Below, piece by piece: positions 34,625 through 45,770 of a stretch of 64,000 bases of DNA. Origin of the DNA: Torymus aiolomorphi (lineage: Eukaryota; Arthropoda; Insecta; Hymenoptera; Torymidae). Where the stretch lies: positions 113,724,011 through 113,788,010 of the forward strand of contig CM070877.1 in assembly GCA_036365515.1 (NCBI GenBank). Direction: 5' to 3'. Both the position numbers and the translations under genes were made by a program. Each line of letters opens with the position of its first letter. Within the stretch, counting starts at the first letter, position 1. The notes beneath the pieces are model-generated. The model had not been told where the DNA came from, did no database searches, and saw only the letters and a program-made list of their open reading frames with translations.

Positions 34625-36550
34625 TTATTTATTTATTTATTTATTTCCAGAAAACATTTACATTACATTATTATATATACGAAATATACATAAGTAAGTA
34701 AATCCTACTGAGGCAAATATTATTGCCTGTGTGTAGATCTGGTACATAGAAAACTTACGAACTAAAAAATATTACAAATTACAAAATTCTTAAAAACTAT
34801 ATAATGGTATGTGCGTAGTGTTTGTTAACATCGATAAAATCCATTGTAGTACATAAATAACAGTTAAATAATTTGTTAGATATATTGGTTAAGATTTAAT
34901 TATTATTTTGAAATTATATTGCCTCTTTTACTATAAACATTTTTTATTTTTTCTTCATTAATTGTCTACTTAAATTCATAACTTTGAGATCCTTAGATAG
35001 CCCATTAAAGACCCTTATAGCTTCATTGTAGCTATTTTTGTCACTAATTCTTTTATCACATTTAGGTAATTGAATTGTTTTGTTTCTGGTCTTGCTCGCA
35101 CTGTTTATATATTTATTTCTTAATGTAGAATAATGTAAGGATATTGACTCTAACTGGAATAATTTTTTTATTTCAAGAGGTGGATTAGTTTGAGAGAATT
35201 TATTTTTATTTATGATTTTCAATATTTTGTTTTGTGTTGATTGTATTAATTTCATATTATTATCGTACGCATCACCCCAGGCAATTACCCCATAATTGAT
35301 TAGACTATGAAAGAAAGCATAGTATATTATCATTAATGTTTTTGTATCCATCATATTTTTTATCTTGGCAAAGACAAAAATTAGGTATTTGGTTTTTTTA
35401 ATGATATATCTTATATGCTTATCCCATTTCATATTGTAGTCGAAATACAGCCCTAAGTATTTATGACTTTCAACTCTTTTTATTAATTGCGTTCCTATTT
35501 TGATGTTTAGTGTGCCAGGCACACTATCACAGTAGTTTCCGAGAGTCATATAGACCGTTTTATCTATATTTAGCGACAGTTTATTTTGTGCAAGCCATTT
35601 GGCCACATGATTAAGGTAAGCACACATTTTTTCCTGAGCTGAGGACCACATGTTGTCACTTGATATGATAACCGTGTCATCAGCATAGGACATGATTGTG
35701 TCATTTTGCATACTTCCTAGTAAGTCATTGACATAAAGTATAAAAAGTAATGGTCCTAATATAGTTCCTTGGGGAACACCCGTAGTAAATTCTTTATATT
35801 CACTTTTACAGTCTTGAATTTTTACTCTTTGCCGCCTATCTGTGAGATAGCTAGTCATCAGTTTTAAGGCACTACCCCTTACTCCGTATCGTTCAAGCTT
35901 ATCTAAAAGAACTCTATGATTAACAGTGTCAAATGCTTTGGCTAAGTCTAGAAAAGCAACAATTATTGGTTTACTTTTATTTAAGTTTTCGTATATGATA
36001 TTTGATATATAATTTAGTGCGTCAGTAGTTCCCCTATTTTTAACGAAACCGTATTGTTTTTCTGATATTATGTTATGTTTTTCAAAAAAGTGGTATAATC
36101 TATTATAAATTATTTTTTCAAAAATTTTTGTAATGTTCGATATTAAAGAGATTGGTCTGTAATTACTGATATTAGATTTTTCACCAGCCTTGTAAATAGG
36201 GACTACCTCAGCATTTTTGAGCGCGTCAGGCCAGATAGATTTCACAATACATAAATTGAAGATATATTCTAAGGGCACACATATATATTCAGAGAAAATT
36301 TTCAATGATTTAGCGTTAATATTGTCTACACCTCCAGATTTATTTTTCAATGTATTGATTATTTTGTATATCTCAGCAAAATCTGTCGGACGAAAGAAAA
36401 TGGATTCAGGATTCCTATCTGGAAGTTTCAGGTTATTATTATTTATATTAGCAAATTGAGCACTCAAATTTGGTCCTATTTTGCAAAAATAGGTGTTCAT
36501 AGCATTTGCTATATCAGTTTTATTTTCGATTTTTTGATTGTTTTCGTATA
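34625..36550 (-). mobile_element. second LINE, 5' part missing
   Basis: The 3' end on the - strand is a tail of AAAT repeats at 34625-34650, preceded by 3' UTR from 34943. At 36551 the DD41D transposon begins. LINE-like coding sequence reappears on its far side at 39697-39800, but the parts are not contiguous in the protein. Confidence 0.85.
34944..36548 (-). CDS. LINE reverse transcriptase, open frame
   Basis: The frame is open from the transposon boundary (36548) to the stop at 34944, about 530 residues without an interruption. Motifs: VVPIYKAGEKSNISNYRPIS, KQYGFVKNRGTTDAL, VAFLDLAKAFDTVNH, TTGVPQGTILGPLLFILYVN, the active site MSYADDTVII, then LGLYFDYNMKWDKH and the C-terminal HSLINYGVIAWGDAY. 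The family is a CR1/Jockey-like non-LTR retrotransposon, different from the one at 30357. The endonuclease is absent, so the protein would not support autonomous movement. A related fragment lies at 53283-53860. Confidence 0.88.
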   Translation of the reverse strand, partial: YENNQKIENKTDIANAMNTYFCKIGPNLSAQFANINNNNLKLPDRNPESIFFRPTDFAEIYKIINTLKNKSGGVDNINAKSLKIFSEYICVPLEYIFNLCIVKSIWPDALKNAEVVPIYKAGEKSNISNYRPISLISNITKIFEKIIYNRLYHFFEKHNIISEKQYGFVKNRGTTDALNYISNIIYENLNKSKPIIVAFLDLAKAFDTVNHRVLLDKLERYGVRGSALKLMTSYLTDRRQRVKIQDCKSEYKEFTTGVPQGTILGPLLFILYVNDLLGSMQNDTIMSYADDTVIISSDNMWSSAQEKMCAYLNHVAKWLAQNKLSLNIDKTVYMTLGNYCDSVPGTLNIKIGTQLIKRVESHKYLGLYFDYNMKWDKHIRYIIKKTKYLIFVFAKIKNMMDTKTLMIIYYAFFHSLINYGVIAWGDAYDNNMKLIQSTQNKILKIINKNKFSQTNPPLEIKKLFQLESISLHYSTLRNKYINSASKTRNKTIQLPKCDKRISDKNSYNEAIRVFNGLSKDLKVMNLSRQLMKKK

Positions 36551-36589
36551 TACCGGGTGTCCCATTTTAAAACCACCAGGCAAATATCT

Positions 36590-37310
36590 CGAAAACTAAG
36601 GGAGATGGAAAAAAACTTTTAATACAAAAATTGTAGGGTTCAGAGGGGCCCAACTGATTGTGACCTTGGTTATGACCTTGAGGTCAATGATCAAGGTCAT
36701 TTGAAGGTCAAATCGATTTTTTCAAATGGGAACCCCCACTTTTGACCTCGTAAATGGAAAGAGCGGAAAATTTTATGTTCAGATATGTCCTTGAGTCAAG
36801 GTCATGGTCATGGTCATGGTCATGTTTAAAATCAAAATCAATCAACGCATCAAAACATTCCCATAATTAGGCATACGAGACAAATTGTTAAATACAAAAG
36901 TTGTAGGGTTCAGAGGGGCCCCACTGATCGTAACCTTGGTTATGACCTTGTGGTCAATGATCAAGGTCATTTGAAGGTCAAATCGATTTTTTCAAATGGG
37001 AACCCCCATTTTTGACCTCGTAAATGGAAAGAGCGGAAAATTTTACGTTCAGATATGTCCTTGAGTCAAGGCCATGGTCATGGTCATGGTCACGTTTAAA
37101 ATTAAAATCAATCAACGCATCCAAACATTCCGATAATTACGCATACGAGTGTTAAATACAGAAGTTGTAGGGTTTGGAGCGGCCTAACTGATCGTGACCT
37201 TGGTTATGACCTTGAGGTCAATGATCAAGGTCATTTGAAGGTCAAATCGATTTTTTCAAATGGGAACCCCTATTTTTGACCTCGTAAATGGAAAGAGCGG
37301 AAAATTTTAC
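36590..37310. repeat. left arm: three ~265-bp tandem units
   Basis: The landmark TTGTAGGGTT recurs at 36631, 36901 and 37165. Each unit contains GGTCATGGTCATGGTCATGG hexamer runs, AATGATCAAGGTCATTTGAA and TGGGAACCCC. The units are mirrored in the right arm. Confidence 0.88.
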
Positions 37311-37552
37311 TATTTTTACTATTATCAATATTTGCCAGGGTTAACCACTTATATCAAATAATAACAAAAGTTAATAAATGTTGACCACCTGTATCCAATA
37401 GTGACCGGTAGTATTCAGCATTGATCGGTAATAGTCAATAATTATTACTGTTTACATCAAATTGTTTTCAAATTGAGCACACTTATATTGGCACAGAAAA
37501 TTAAACTTTTTCGTTTTAAAATATTGTATAGTATAATAACATATTATTTCTT

Positions 37553-38581
37553 TTGTGGTGTGGTGAATGTCGACGAAACTATCGAGAGGCAAGCAGATTG
37601 TATCGTGCTCGGTTCCCTCAACGACAACATCCTGATCATACGGTAATACGTGACATTGAACTGCGCGGTCGACAAGGAAACTTCGTTCGAAGAAGGAGGA
37701 CACTGAATGAACACGATTATGAAAATAATCCTCGCTTTCTTGCTGTTCTAGCCATGGTACATTTAAATGTTCATGTCAGTTTACGCGAAATCGAGTTAAC
37801 AATAGGTATTCCAAGATCTACGGCCAGTAGATATTTACGATATGCGCGTTACCATCCTTACCACATTACTCTAAATCAAGCTTTAACTGTGGAAGATTAT
37901 CGACGGAGAATAACATTTTGCCAATGGGCAACACAACAAATTACTGATGATGAAAATTTCTTTAACAATGTTCTTTTTAGCGACGAGGCTACATTTCAGA
38001 GTACTGGTATGTCGAATCGCCATAATTGCCACTACTGGTCTCCTGTTAATCCTCATTGGATGCGAGAAGTTGATCATCAGCATCACTGGAATGTAACGGT
38101 ATGGTGTGGTATTATTAACGGATGTCTGATTGGACCTTATTTTTTTGAAGGTCACGTAACTCAACATACTTATTTACAGTTGCTGAGAGACGAGCTGCCA
38201 CTCTTTCTAGAAAACGTTGATCTCCATACAAGGGCCAGAATGTGGCTACAACAAGATGGTGCTCCTCCACATTATGCCAGAATTGTCAGAGATTTTCTTA
38301 ATGAAAGGTTTAACGGTCGATGGATTGGTAGAGGAGGTCCCGTAGCATGGCCACCAAGATCTCCAGATCTGAAATCTCCAGATTTTTATTTATGGGGCTT
38401 CCTAAAAAATACAGTCTACCGCAACAGGCCAACTACAAGAGATGACATGATTCAAAGGATTACACAAATCTGCTTAAGTATTCCACGTCAAGTATTATTA
38501 AATACTGTTAGAAACTTTAAAAGGAGAATAGAATGTTGTCAACAAGTAAATGGTGCAACTTTTGAGCATCTTCTTCAGTAA
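37553..38581 (+). CDS. DD41D transposase, start codon not clear
   Basis: An IS630/Tc1/mariner DDE transposase that cuts at its inverted repeats and inserts at TA. It reads CGECRRNYREASRLYRARFP, a helix-turn-helix part (LREIELTIGIPRSTASRYL, residues about 77-95), then FSDEATF (Asp about 144), QQDGAPPHYA (Asp about 235) and WPPRSPDLKSPDFYLWGFLK (Asp about 277). There are 41 residues between the second and third Asp, as in the DD41D (rosa-like) lineage. The frame is open for 342 codons. No in-frame ATG exists between the upstream stop (37529) and the conserved start region, so the N-terminus is damaged or uses a TTG at 37553. Confidence 0.88.
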   Translation: MWCGECRRNYREASRLYRARFPQRQHPDHTVIRDIELRGRQGNFVRRRRTLNEHDYENNPRFLAVLAMVHLNVHVSLREIELTIGIPRSTASRYLRYARYHPYHITLNQALTVEDYRRRITFCQWATQQITDDENFFNNVLFSDEATFQSTGMSNRHNCHYWSPVNPHWMREVDHQHHWNVTVWCGIINGCLIGPYFFEGHVTQHTYLQLLRDELPLFLENVDLHTRARMWLQQDGAPPHYARIVRDFLNERFNGRWIGRGGPVAWPPRSPDLKSPDFYLWGFLKNTVYRNRPTTRDDMIQRITQICLSIPRQVLLNTVRNFKRRIECCQQVNGATFEHLLQ

Positions 38582-38650
38582 ATGGTGACCGAAATACTTG
38601 GATCCTATGACTAAATACACATGAACGTGGAATTTTCCAATGAATTTTTA

Positions 38651-38890
38651 GCTGGCCTGATCATCCCCGACCTTGCCTTAACTGGCCGGGTCATCTCCGA
38701 CCTTGCCTTAACTGACCGGGTCATCTCCGACCTTGCCTTAACTGGCCGGGTCATCTCCGAACTTGCCTTAACTGGCCGGGTCATCTCCGACCTTGCCTTA
38801 ACTGGCCGGATCATCTCCGACCTTGCCTTAACTGGCCGGGTAATCTCCGACCTTGCCTTAGGTGACCGGGTCATCTCCGACTTTGCTCTT
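38651..38890. repeat. 30-bp minisatellite, about 8 units
   Basis: The unit GGTCATCTCCGACCTTGCCT plus TAACTGGCCG repeats about eight times with a few substitutions. Being a multiple of three it is open in both directions (LTGRVISDLA on +, ARSEMTRPVK on -); there is no reason to call it coding. It lies just after the transposase stop, inside the transposon. Confidence 0.93.
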
Positions 38891-38929
38891 AACTGCACGG
38901 AAACTGATCATAACTTTGACCATGACCTT

Positions 38930-39660
38930 GACCCAAGGTCATATCAGAATTTTTCGGTTTTTCTATTTACGAGGTCAAAAGTGAGGGTTGCCGTTAAACA
39001 AAATTGATTTAACCTTCAAACGACATCATCCTTGACCTCAAGTTCATGGTCAAGGTCACGATCAGTTGGGCCCCTCCAAACACTACAACTTCTGTATTTA
39101 ACACTCGTATGCGTAATTATGGGAATGTTTGGATGCGTTGATTGATTTTGATTTTAAACATGACCATGACCATGACCATGGCCTTGACTCAAGGACATAT
39201 CTAAACGTAAAATTTTCCGCTCTTTCCATTTACGAGGTCAAAAGTGGGGATTCCCATTTGAAAAAATCGATTTGACTTTCAAATGTCCTTGATCATTGAC
39301 CTCAAGGTCATAACCAAGGTTACGATCAGTTGGGCCCCTCTGAACCCTACAACTTTTGTATTTAACAATTTGTCTCGTATACCTAATTATGGGAATGTTT
39401 TGATGCGTTGATTGATTTTGATTTTGAACATGACCATGACCATGACCATGACCTTGACTCAAGGACATATCTGAACGTAAAATTTTCCGCTCTTTCCATT
39501 TACGAGGTCAAAAGTGGGGGTTCCCATTTGAAAAAATCGATTTGACCTTCAAATGACCTTGATCATTGACCTCAAGGTCATAACCAAGGTCACGATCAGT
39601 TGGGCCCCTCTGAACCCTACAACTTTTGTATTAAAAGTTTTTTTCCATCTCCCTTAGTTT
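38930..39660. repeat. right arm: three inverted ~265-bp units
   Basis: The landmark ACAACTT(C/T)TGTATT recurs at about 39086, 39349 and 39619. The units are the reverse complement of the left-arm units, with CATGACCATGACCATGACC runs. Confidence 0.88.
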
Positions 39661-39696
39661 TCGAGATATTTGCCTGGTGGTTTTAAAATGGGCATA

Positions 39697-40050
39697 TAAT
39701 TAATATATAAAAAGCATGGCGTAAATTTATGTTCCAAGAGATGATTTAAAAATTCTTGTGTTATAAGGTTATCTGTTGATCTGTAGATTAAAATAAAGAT
39801 TTTTTATTTATTTATTTAATATACGGATCAATGATCCATTACAATATTTACAAAGTGAAAAGAAAGAGGTGTAGCGCTGTCTGATGTATTGGTAATGTAT
39901 AAGAAAATAAAATATTAGGAAATTAAAACAATACATTAGGTATATTGGAAAAAAATTTCTCGCATGGTTTTTAAAAATAAAGAATGAACTGGAAAATATA
40001 TCGGCTCCATTATAGATCTCATTTATTGTTAATGACGGACGCGTGATAGG
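39697..40050 (-). pseudogene. LINE remnants beside the transposon
   Basis: On the - strand 39800-39697 is open and reads STDNLITQEFLNHLLEHKF, like the middle of a LINE endonuclease domain. At 39805-39830 there is an AAAT-repeat tail of another LINE copy, followed upstream by non-coding sequence to about 40050. This looks like one LINE inserted in another. Confidence 0.5.
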
Positions 40051-40114
40051 AGATCTATAATCAAGGTCATTATTAATGATCTTAGTCGCGAGCTGTTCGT
40101 AAGTTTGTTGCCTG

Positions 40115-40990
40115 TCCTATCTCAAGCGAAGTCATTGAGGAGTTCTACGAAGATATCTATCCTCCTAGATGTCTTACAATGACCTACTACGACACCCCTC
40201 CTAGACGTTGATATTAACTTTGATGAAATCTATGCAGTCGTGAGCGGTCTGAAAAATAACAAAGCACCAGGCCCGGGCGATATTGCCAACTCATTCTATA
40301 AATGGCTCCCAGATAATTTCAAATACTTGCAAGACCTCTTCAACACCGTATTTGAATCAGGTAAAGTACCGGAAAGTTGGTGTACTTCGGAAATATTGCT
40401 TCTCCATAAAAAGGAAGTATACAGGATCCAGCAAACTACAGGGGAATAGCTCTATCGAATGCAATTACAAAAATTTTTACTGGTATATTGGCCAATCGTC
40501 CTGCATCCTGGAGCGAATCGAAGAACATCCTACTAGAATGTCAAGCTGCCTTTAGAAGAAATAGATCCTGTGATGATAACATATTCGTCCTACATGGCAG
40601 GGTGGCAATTGCTCTCTCAAAACCGAAAGGGGAATTGTATGCAGCGTTCGTTGATTTTCGGCGAGCTTTTGACTCAGTGATCCACGCCTTGCTCTGGGAA
40701 TTCTTATATAAGGCCGGAGTAAACAGTAAAATAATTAGAGTTTTGCAAAATCTCTACCAAAGAGCCAATGCCAAAGTAAGATTGGAAGAGGGAAAGAAAA
40801 CAGAAAGCATAGATATTACTCAAGGGGTGTTGCAAGGCGACTCTTTAACCCCTTAATTTTTGCTCAAGGAAAAAGGCCACATAAGCATTAAGATAATATA
40901 GATATTCTTTTATTCGCCGACGAGGCGACGACCTAACTCTTCTCCTTCTCGCGAACAACGCTGCTGATCTTCAAAGCAAGCTAGATGGAT
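40115..40990 (+). pseudogene. non-LTR reverse transcriptase fragment
   Basis: It reads VIEEFYEDIY, LKNNKAPGPGDIANSFYKWL, QAAFRRNRSCDDNIFVLH, AAFVDFRRAFDSVIH, TQGVLQGDSLTPLIF and a degraded active site LLFADEA in place of YADD. Several frameshifts and stops occur (40190, 40440, 40855, 40950). The clade differs from the two CR1-like LINEs. Both ends are missing. Confidence 0.8.
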
Positions 40991-42259
40991 TCCGATCGCG
41001 GCGCTCAAAGTGATCGGACGTGTTTCGCGCGCGCGCGTCTTTTCGCCTGGGGATCCTCGCGCGGAATCACTCACAAGTTCAACTAATTCAACTAATTCAA
41101 ATAAGCTCAATTCAGTTTTCCAACATCACTTTACTCGTAAGCTCCGAGCCTACCTCGTTTTATCTTAATCGACGGGAAGCTATACTCGGAAGCTCGTTGG
41201 ATACGCAGTTCACAGTAATCTGGTGTCTCAAGCTCTTCTCTCACCTTGACTGCTTTCATCGGCAGAAAATCTTCTCAAGGGTGCCGGCGCCGCTTGACGC
41301 CATTTTAAAATCTGGTTTTGGGACTTCTGCGCCGGACTTTCCATCGCTGCGACTCATAGCTTCTTCGTCATTATCTCGTCTTTCTTCACCATCACCTTCA
41401 CACTTCATTCTTCTATTACATCGATCTACAATTGTCATCTTCTTTTGGATGTGATCAGTGCATTTATGTTTATTCTTCCTTTCAAACATTTTTACAAATT
41501 CAAGAGATTAGCTGGGTAGTATAAAAGGTCCGAATAGGGAGTTGCGGGGTGGTTTTTTTGGCCAATGGCTCTAGCGGTTACTTTTTCTTCAATGTATCTA
41601 GGAGTTTCAATGGCCCGTCACCGTAGTCTCTAGTTCTCGATCTATGTCTACCTCGGCATTTATCTCGTTCTGGCTGTCTTTTACTCCTTTAAACAAGTCA
41701 TTTTTCTTTTCGAGTCATAAAAATAGGTCACTTCCAAGATTCACCCGAAAGAATTTCATTTAGCATTGGTAGCCGTCAAGGTCATTCTTTCTCCATTTAC
41801 ATAAAAGGTCAGACTCTTGTTTTCATTGTACCCCCATCTCAATCTCTTGACATCGGTTTCTATAGAAGTGGGCTGGCAGAAATTCAGTCGCTTTATTTTG
41901 AATTTCAACAGTCTACTCTCTATTTTCCGATTTTATTCAGGAGTCGGGGATCGTGGGACAGACTGGTTTTAATTTTATTTTCTAGTATCTCGATCTCTGT
42001 TATCATCGAATTCGGAAAATAGGCTGCTAGAAGTTCAGTCGCAGCACCAGCGAGAAAATTTGCTTAGAGTCATGAAGATCAAATAGAGAAGATCTGTCAT
42101 TCAGTTCAGATGAGTTTGATCAGACTCAGGATATAAATAAAAATTGAATTTATAGAAGTCAAAGATAGATCACATACCACATGTATAAATATTCAGGCTG
42201 CAAGCTCTCTCAAGTCATCAGTATCAATACCAGAAGAAGGTGAGCTGGTACGAGAGCGA
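40991..42259. other. non-coding, no gene recognised
   Basis: Contains a CGCGCGCGCG run at about 41028 and repeated AACTAATTC. A block at 41278-41335 (GACGCCATTTTAAAATCTGG, GCGCCGGACTTT) is loosely similar to 62785-62845. No 5' LTR of the following Copia element could be recognised. Confidence 0.4.
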
Positions 42260-42619
42260 GGAGGATTGAGATGCGACAGAAGTAGAAAGATGAGACGGGT
42301 GAGAACCAGACCGATGGTGAGTAAATCAAATAAGATTATAAAAATTAATATGCGTAAAGGAGACGAGGTCAATGAGATGAGAACAATAGATGTAGAAGCG
42401 TTGATAGATCATAAAGTTTCAGAGAGAGTAGATAGTATTTTGAAAGAACAGAGTAAAGTAAATGAGAGCACAAACTTAGTTGTAAATTTTACAGACAAAA
42501 TACAAGTAGAAGTATTTAGAAATTCTCAGGTACAAATTGATTGCCAGTAGTAAGTTTGATGTGTTTGATGCTTATTTGAGATAAGAATTGAGAATAGAAA
42601 AATTCGAGTAGATATTAAA

Positions 42620-43643
42620 CATAGATGTTAAATCAAATTTATAATGTATCTGAAAGTAAGTTAGCAGAAGACAAACATAAAGTGAGAGACGTAATAATTT
42701 ATCACATTGATGAGAAGTGTTATGCAAAGATTGTTGATGTGAAAGAGCCTGGGGAGATTCTAATTAAATTGAAAGAATATATATATATAATATAAGATTA
42801 GAGACGAGAATTACTACTGTGTCTGCTAGAAAAGATTTATGAGATGAGATTTAACCCCCAAAAGGGAAAAAGCTGTTGAGTTTTGGGATGAATTCGAAGA
42901 GAAAATTCGAATGTATGAGAACTTATGTGATACTGGCAAAATGTCAGAAAAAGAGAAAAGAGACATTGTTATGCATGCGGAGGTCGATTCAGTGCCAGAC
43001 ATTTGCCTTACCAGACAAAACAACAGGGAAAGACGTGTCATACTCAAGACTAAAGGATTATTTGTTACAGGTGGAATCAGCAGCCGAGAGCAGAGACGTG
43101 GCCAAAACAGCCATGCTAGCGAGATGTGGTTACCATGGTGACAGTGGCCATACCAGAGGCTTACAGAGAGACGACCGAAGTCAGAGTGTCGGATCGGACA
43201 CGAGGTGTTATTCTTGTGGCCGACCTGGGCATATATCTCTTAGCTGTCCTACTCCCGGGCAACGAGTATGCTATATCTGCTTCAAGCCAGGTCACGAGGC
43301 CAGAGTACCGAAACAGGAAGAGAGAGGGAGAGAGACGGGAGGATATCTCTCCTAAACGTCCATCTGCGAGAGGCAGAGCCAGCGGACGTGGACGCGACAC
43401 CAGAGGTCGCGGCGGCGATGCCTCACCTAACTGGTCGCTCATGGCGATCCGAGATGAGTACGGAGAAAGAGAGGATGAGAACGAAGGTAATGCGATTGAC
43501 TATTATGTTACCGATGATCAAGATAGATCAAGGAGCGATAAACGTTATGTGATATTTAAATTTATAGCTGATTTTGGAGCGACAGAGCATTTTAGTAAAA
43601 CGGAGTTGATTTTTGAAAAGTTTGATAGAAATACTAATCATAT
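42620..43643 (+). pseudogene. Copia gag and protease start
   Basis: Gag remains read VRDVIIYHIDEKCYAKIVDV, FWDEFEEKIRMYENLCDTGK and SRLKDYLLQVESAAESRDVA in changing frames. The nucleocapsid has one complete knuckle, CYSCGRPGHISLSC (C-x2-C-x4-H-x4-C), and a second lacking its last Cys (CYICFKPGHEA). The protease follows with IADFGATEHFSKTELIFEKF (43570-43625), where the usual DSG has become DFG. It ends where the palindromic element begins. Confidence 0.82.
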
Positions 43644-44192
43644 CGACGCCTCCTGTTCATATAATTCTAACTCACGGAAGAGTGCAACATAATTCTAACT
43701 CAAAATTCTATGCAAGATAATTCCAACTCGAAATTTCGTGCAATATAATTCTAACTGGCAACTCCGTGCATTAAAATTCCAATTCGGGCCAATACAATAT
43801 GATTCCTATTCAAACTCACAGTGCAATATGATGCTAACTCGTGCGGTAATAACACGGGAGAGAAATAGTAGTACCTTATTTATCGATTAATCTGATGTTT
43901 TACATATACTTACATCCATACATAATCATGAAACGGAGGTATAAACGCAAAAAAAAACACGATTTTTCACAGAAAATAGGGGTTACTAATTAAATAAGCT
44001 TTACTCGAACATAAAGAAACCACCTTTAAAAGTGGAAATAGATTGGATGCACGAGGAAACGGGCTCTCGAAAAAGATTTCACAGCTCAAATGCTATACTC
44101 TCTAGGTGGTTTTATGAACAAATTATTGATTTTCATTAAATGACGAGGAAAAATGCTTTTCTCTCTATAACAGCATATCGAGGGAGCAGTAC

Positions 44193-44265
44193 AAAGAGTA
44201 TATACGAGAGTACAAAGAGTACCAAGAGTAGATACGAGAGTGCAAAGAGTAAAAAGAGTACGTCC
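44193..44265. repeat. GAGTACAAA minisatellite, mirrored at 46570-46650
   Basis: About seven degenerate units (GAGTACAAAGAGTA, GATACGAGAGT) are mirrored in the right arm as TACTCTTTGTACTCTCGTAT. Confidence 0.8.
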
Positions 44266-44289
44266 TAGGTACACAATATAATATTTAAA

Positions 44290-45770
44290 CCTAAATAGCC
44301 GGGAGGTCCACGCATATTAGGGAACAACGTAGAAATGCAACAAAACGATTATTTAAATAATTTTTAAACCCAGGCACCTGGGGGATACGAGGTCCACGCG
44401 TGTTAGGAAATTACGTACACGAAAAAAAAAGTAAATCTTGCTGTTTTGCAGAAGTTAAATCAACTAGGTAAGGAAAAAGTAGAAACAGCTTTAAAAAAAG
44501 TAGAATTCACTTTTTTTTTTATTTTAAAAGTAAAAACTACTTTTTATTTGAAATGCATATCAAAGCATAATGCCAATCTTACCTTACTAAAAAGTGAATT
44601 GTACGTTTTTTAAAAGCAGTTTCTACTGATACTTATGAAAGTAAAATAAACTTGCTTTTATAAGTTAAATCAACTGTGTAAAAAGTAGGATTTACTTTTT
44701 TTTCGTGTAGACGTACAACAGTAAGCAAGAAAATAATTTAAATAATTTTTAAGCCCAAGCAGCCGGGGGATACGAGGTCCACGCGTATATGAGAATTACG
44801 TAGACGTGCAATACGATTATTTAAATAATTTTTAAACCCAAGTAGCCGGGGGATACGAGGTCCACTCATATATGGAAATTATGTAGACATTATGTAGACG
44901 TGCAACAATATATAAAACAATTATTTAAATAATTTTTAAACCCAAGTAGGCAGGGGATAAAAGGCTCACGCATATTAGGGAATTACGTCGAAGTACAACA
45001 ATTAGTAATACGATTATTTAAATAATTTTTAAACCTACGTCGCTGGGAGATAAGAGTTCCATGCATATTAGGGAATAGCGTAGAAGTAAAACAATAAGCA
45101 AAACAATTATTCAAATAATTTTTAAACCAAAGTAGACGGGGGATATGAGGTCCACGCATGAAAGAGAATTACAAAGACGTACAAAAACGATCTCCTATCC
45201 CCCGGCTACTTGCGCTTAAAAATTATTTAAATAATCGTATTGCACGTCTAAGTAATTCTCATATACGCGGGGACCTCGTATCCCTCGCCTACTTGGGTTT
45301 AAAAATTATTCAAATAATTGTCTTGCTTATTGTTGTACGTCTATGTAATTCCCTTACATGAGTGGACCTCTTATCTACTGTCTACTTGGGTTTAAAAATT
45401 ATTTAAATAATAGTTTAGCTTATTGTTGCACTTCTACGCTATTCCCTAATATGTGTGGACCTCTTATCCCCCGGCTACTTAGGTTTAAAACTTATTTAAA
45501 TGATCGTATTGCTGATTGTTGTAATTCGACGTAATTTCCTAAAATGCGTGGACCTCGTATCCCCCGCCTACTTGAGTTTAAAAATTATTTAAATAATTGT
45601 TCTGCTTATGTTGTTCCACTTCTACGTAATTCCATAATATGCGTGGACCTCGTATCCCCCGGCTAGTTGGGTTTAAAAATTCTTTAAATAATCGTATTGC
45701 ACGTCTACGTAATTCTCATATACGCGAAGACCTCGTATCCCCGAGCTACTTAGATTTAAATAGTATATTA
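44290..45770. repeat. satellite array that reverses orientation at ~45180
   Basis: Units of about 85-110 bp contain GATTATTTAAATAATTTTTA, AACCCAAGTAGCCGGGGGAT, ACGAGGTCCACGCGTAT and AATTACGTAGACGTGCAA. They run forward from 44290 to about 45175 and as the reverse complement from about 45185 to 45770; further inverted units are at 46440-46560. TTATTTAAATAA is itself palindromic. Confidence 0.88.
44418..44707. mobile_element. MITE inside a satellite unit, TA duplication
   Basis: CACGAAAAAAAAAGTAAATC mirrors GATTTACTTTTTTTTCGTG, with TA on both sides. The neighbouring units show the unoccupied site TTACGTAGACGT (for example at about 44794), so the 290-bp insertion and its TA duplication are directly readable. 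Confidence 0.88.

Larger units (their letters stand above)
36553..39694 (+). mobile_element. DD41D mariner/Tc1-type transposon with repeat arms
   Basis: The left end CCGGGTGTCCCATTTTAAAA (36553, preceded by TA) is mirrored by TTTTAAAATGGG at 39692; the right tip has lost about 7 bp. GGCAAATATCTCGAAAACTA follows on both sides. The arms (36590-37310 and 38930-39660) carry three inverted copies of a unit of about 265 bp. A transposase and a 30-bp minisatellite are in the middle. Length 3.1 kb, long for the family. Confidence 0.85.

Noticed and set aside
38621..39007. 128-codon repeat protein (LTGRVISDLA repeats)
   Set aside because: It is a 30-bp minisatellite, open on both strands because the unit is a multiple of three.
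44290..45770. CRISPR-like array
   Set aside because: Repeats and intervening parts are both conserved, there are no unique spacers, and the setting is animal transposon DNA; it is a satellite array.
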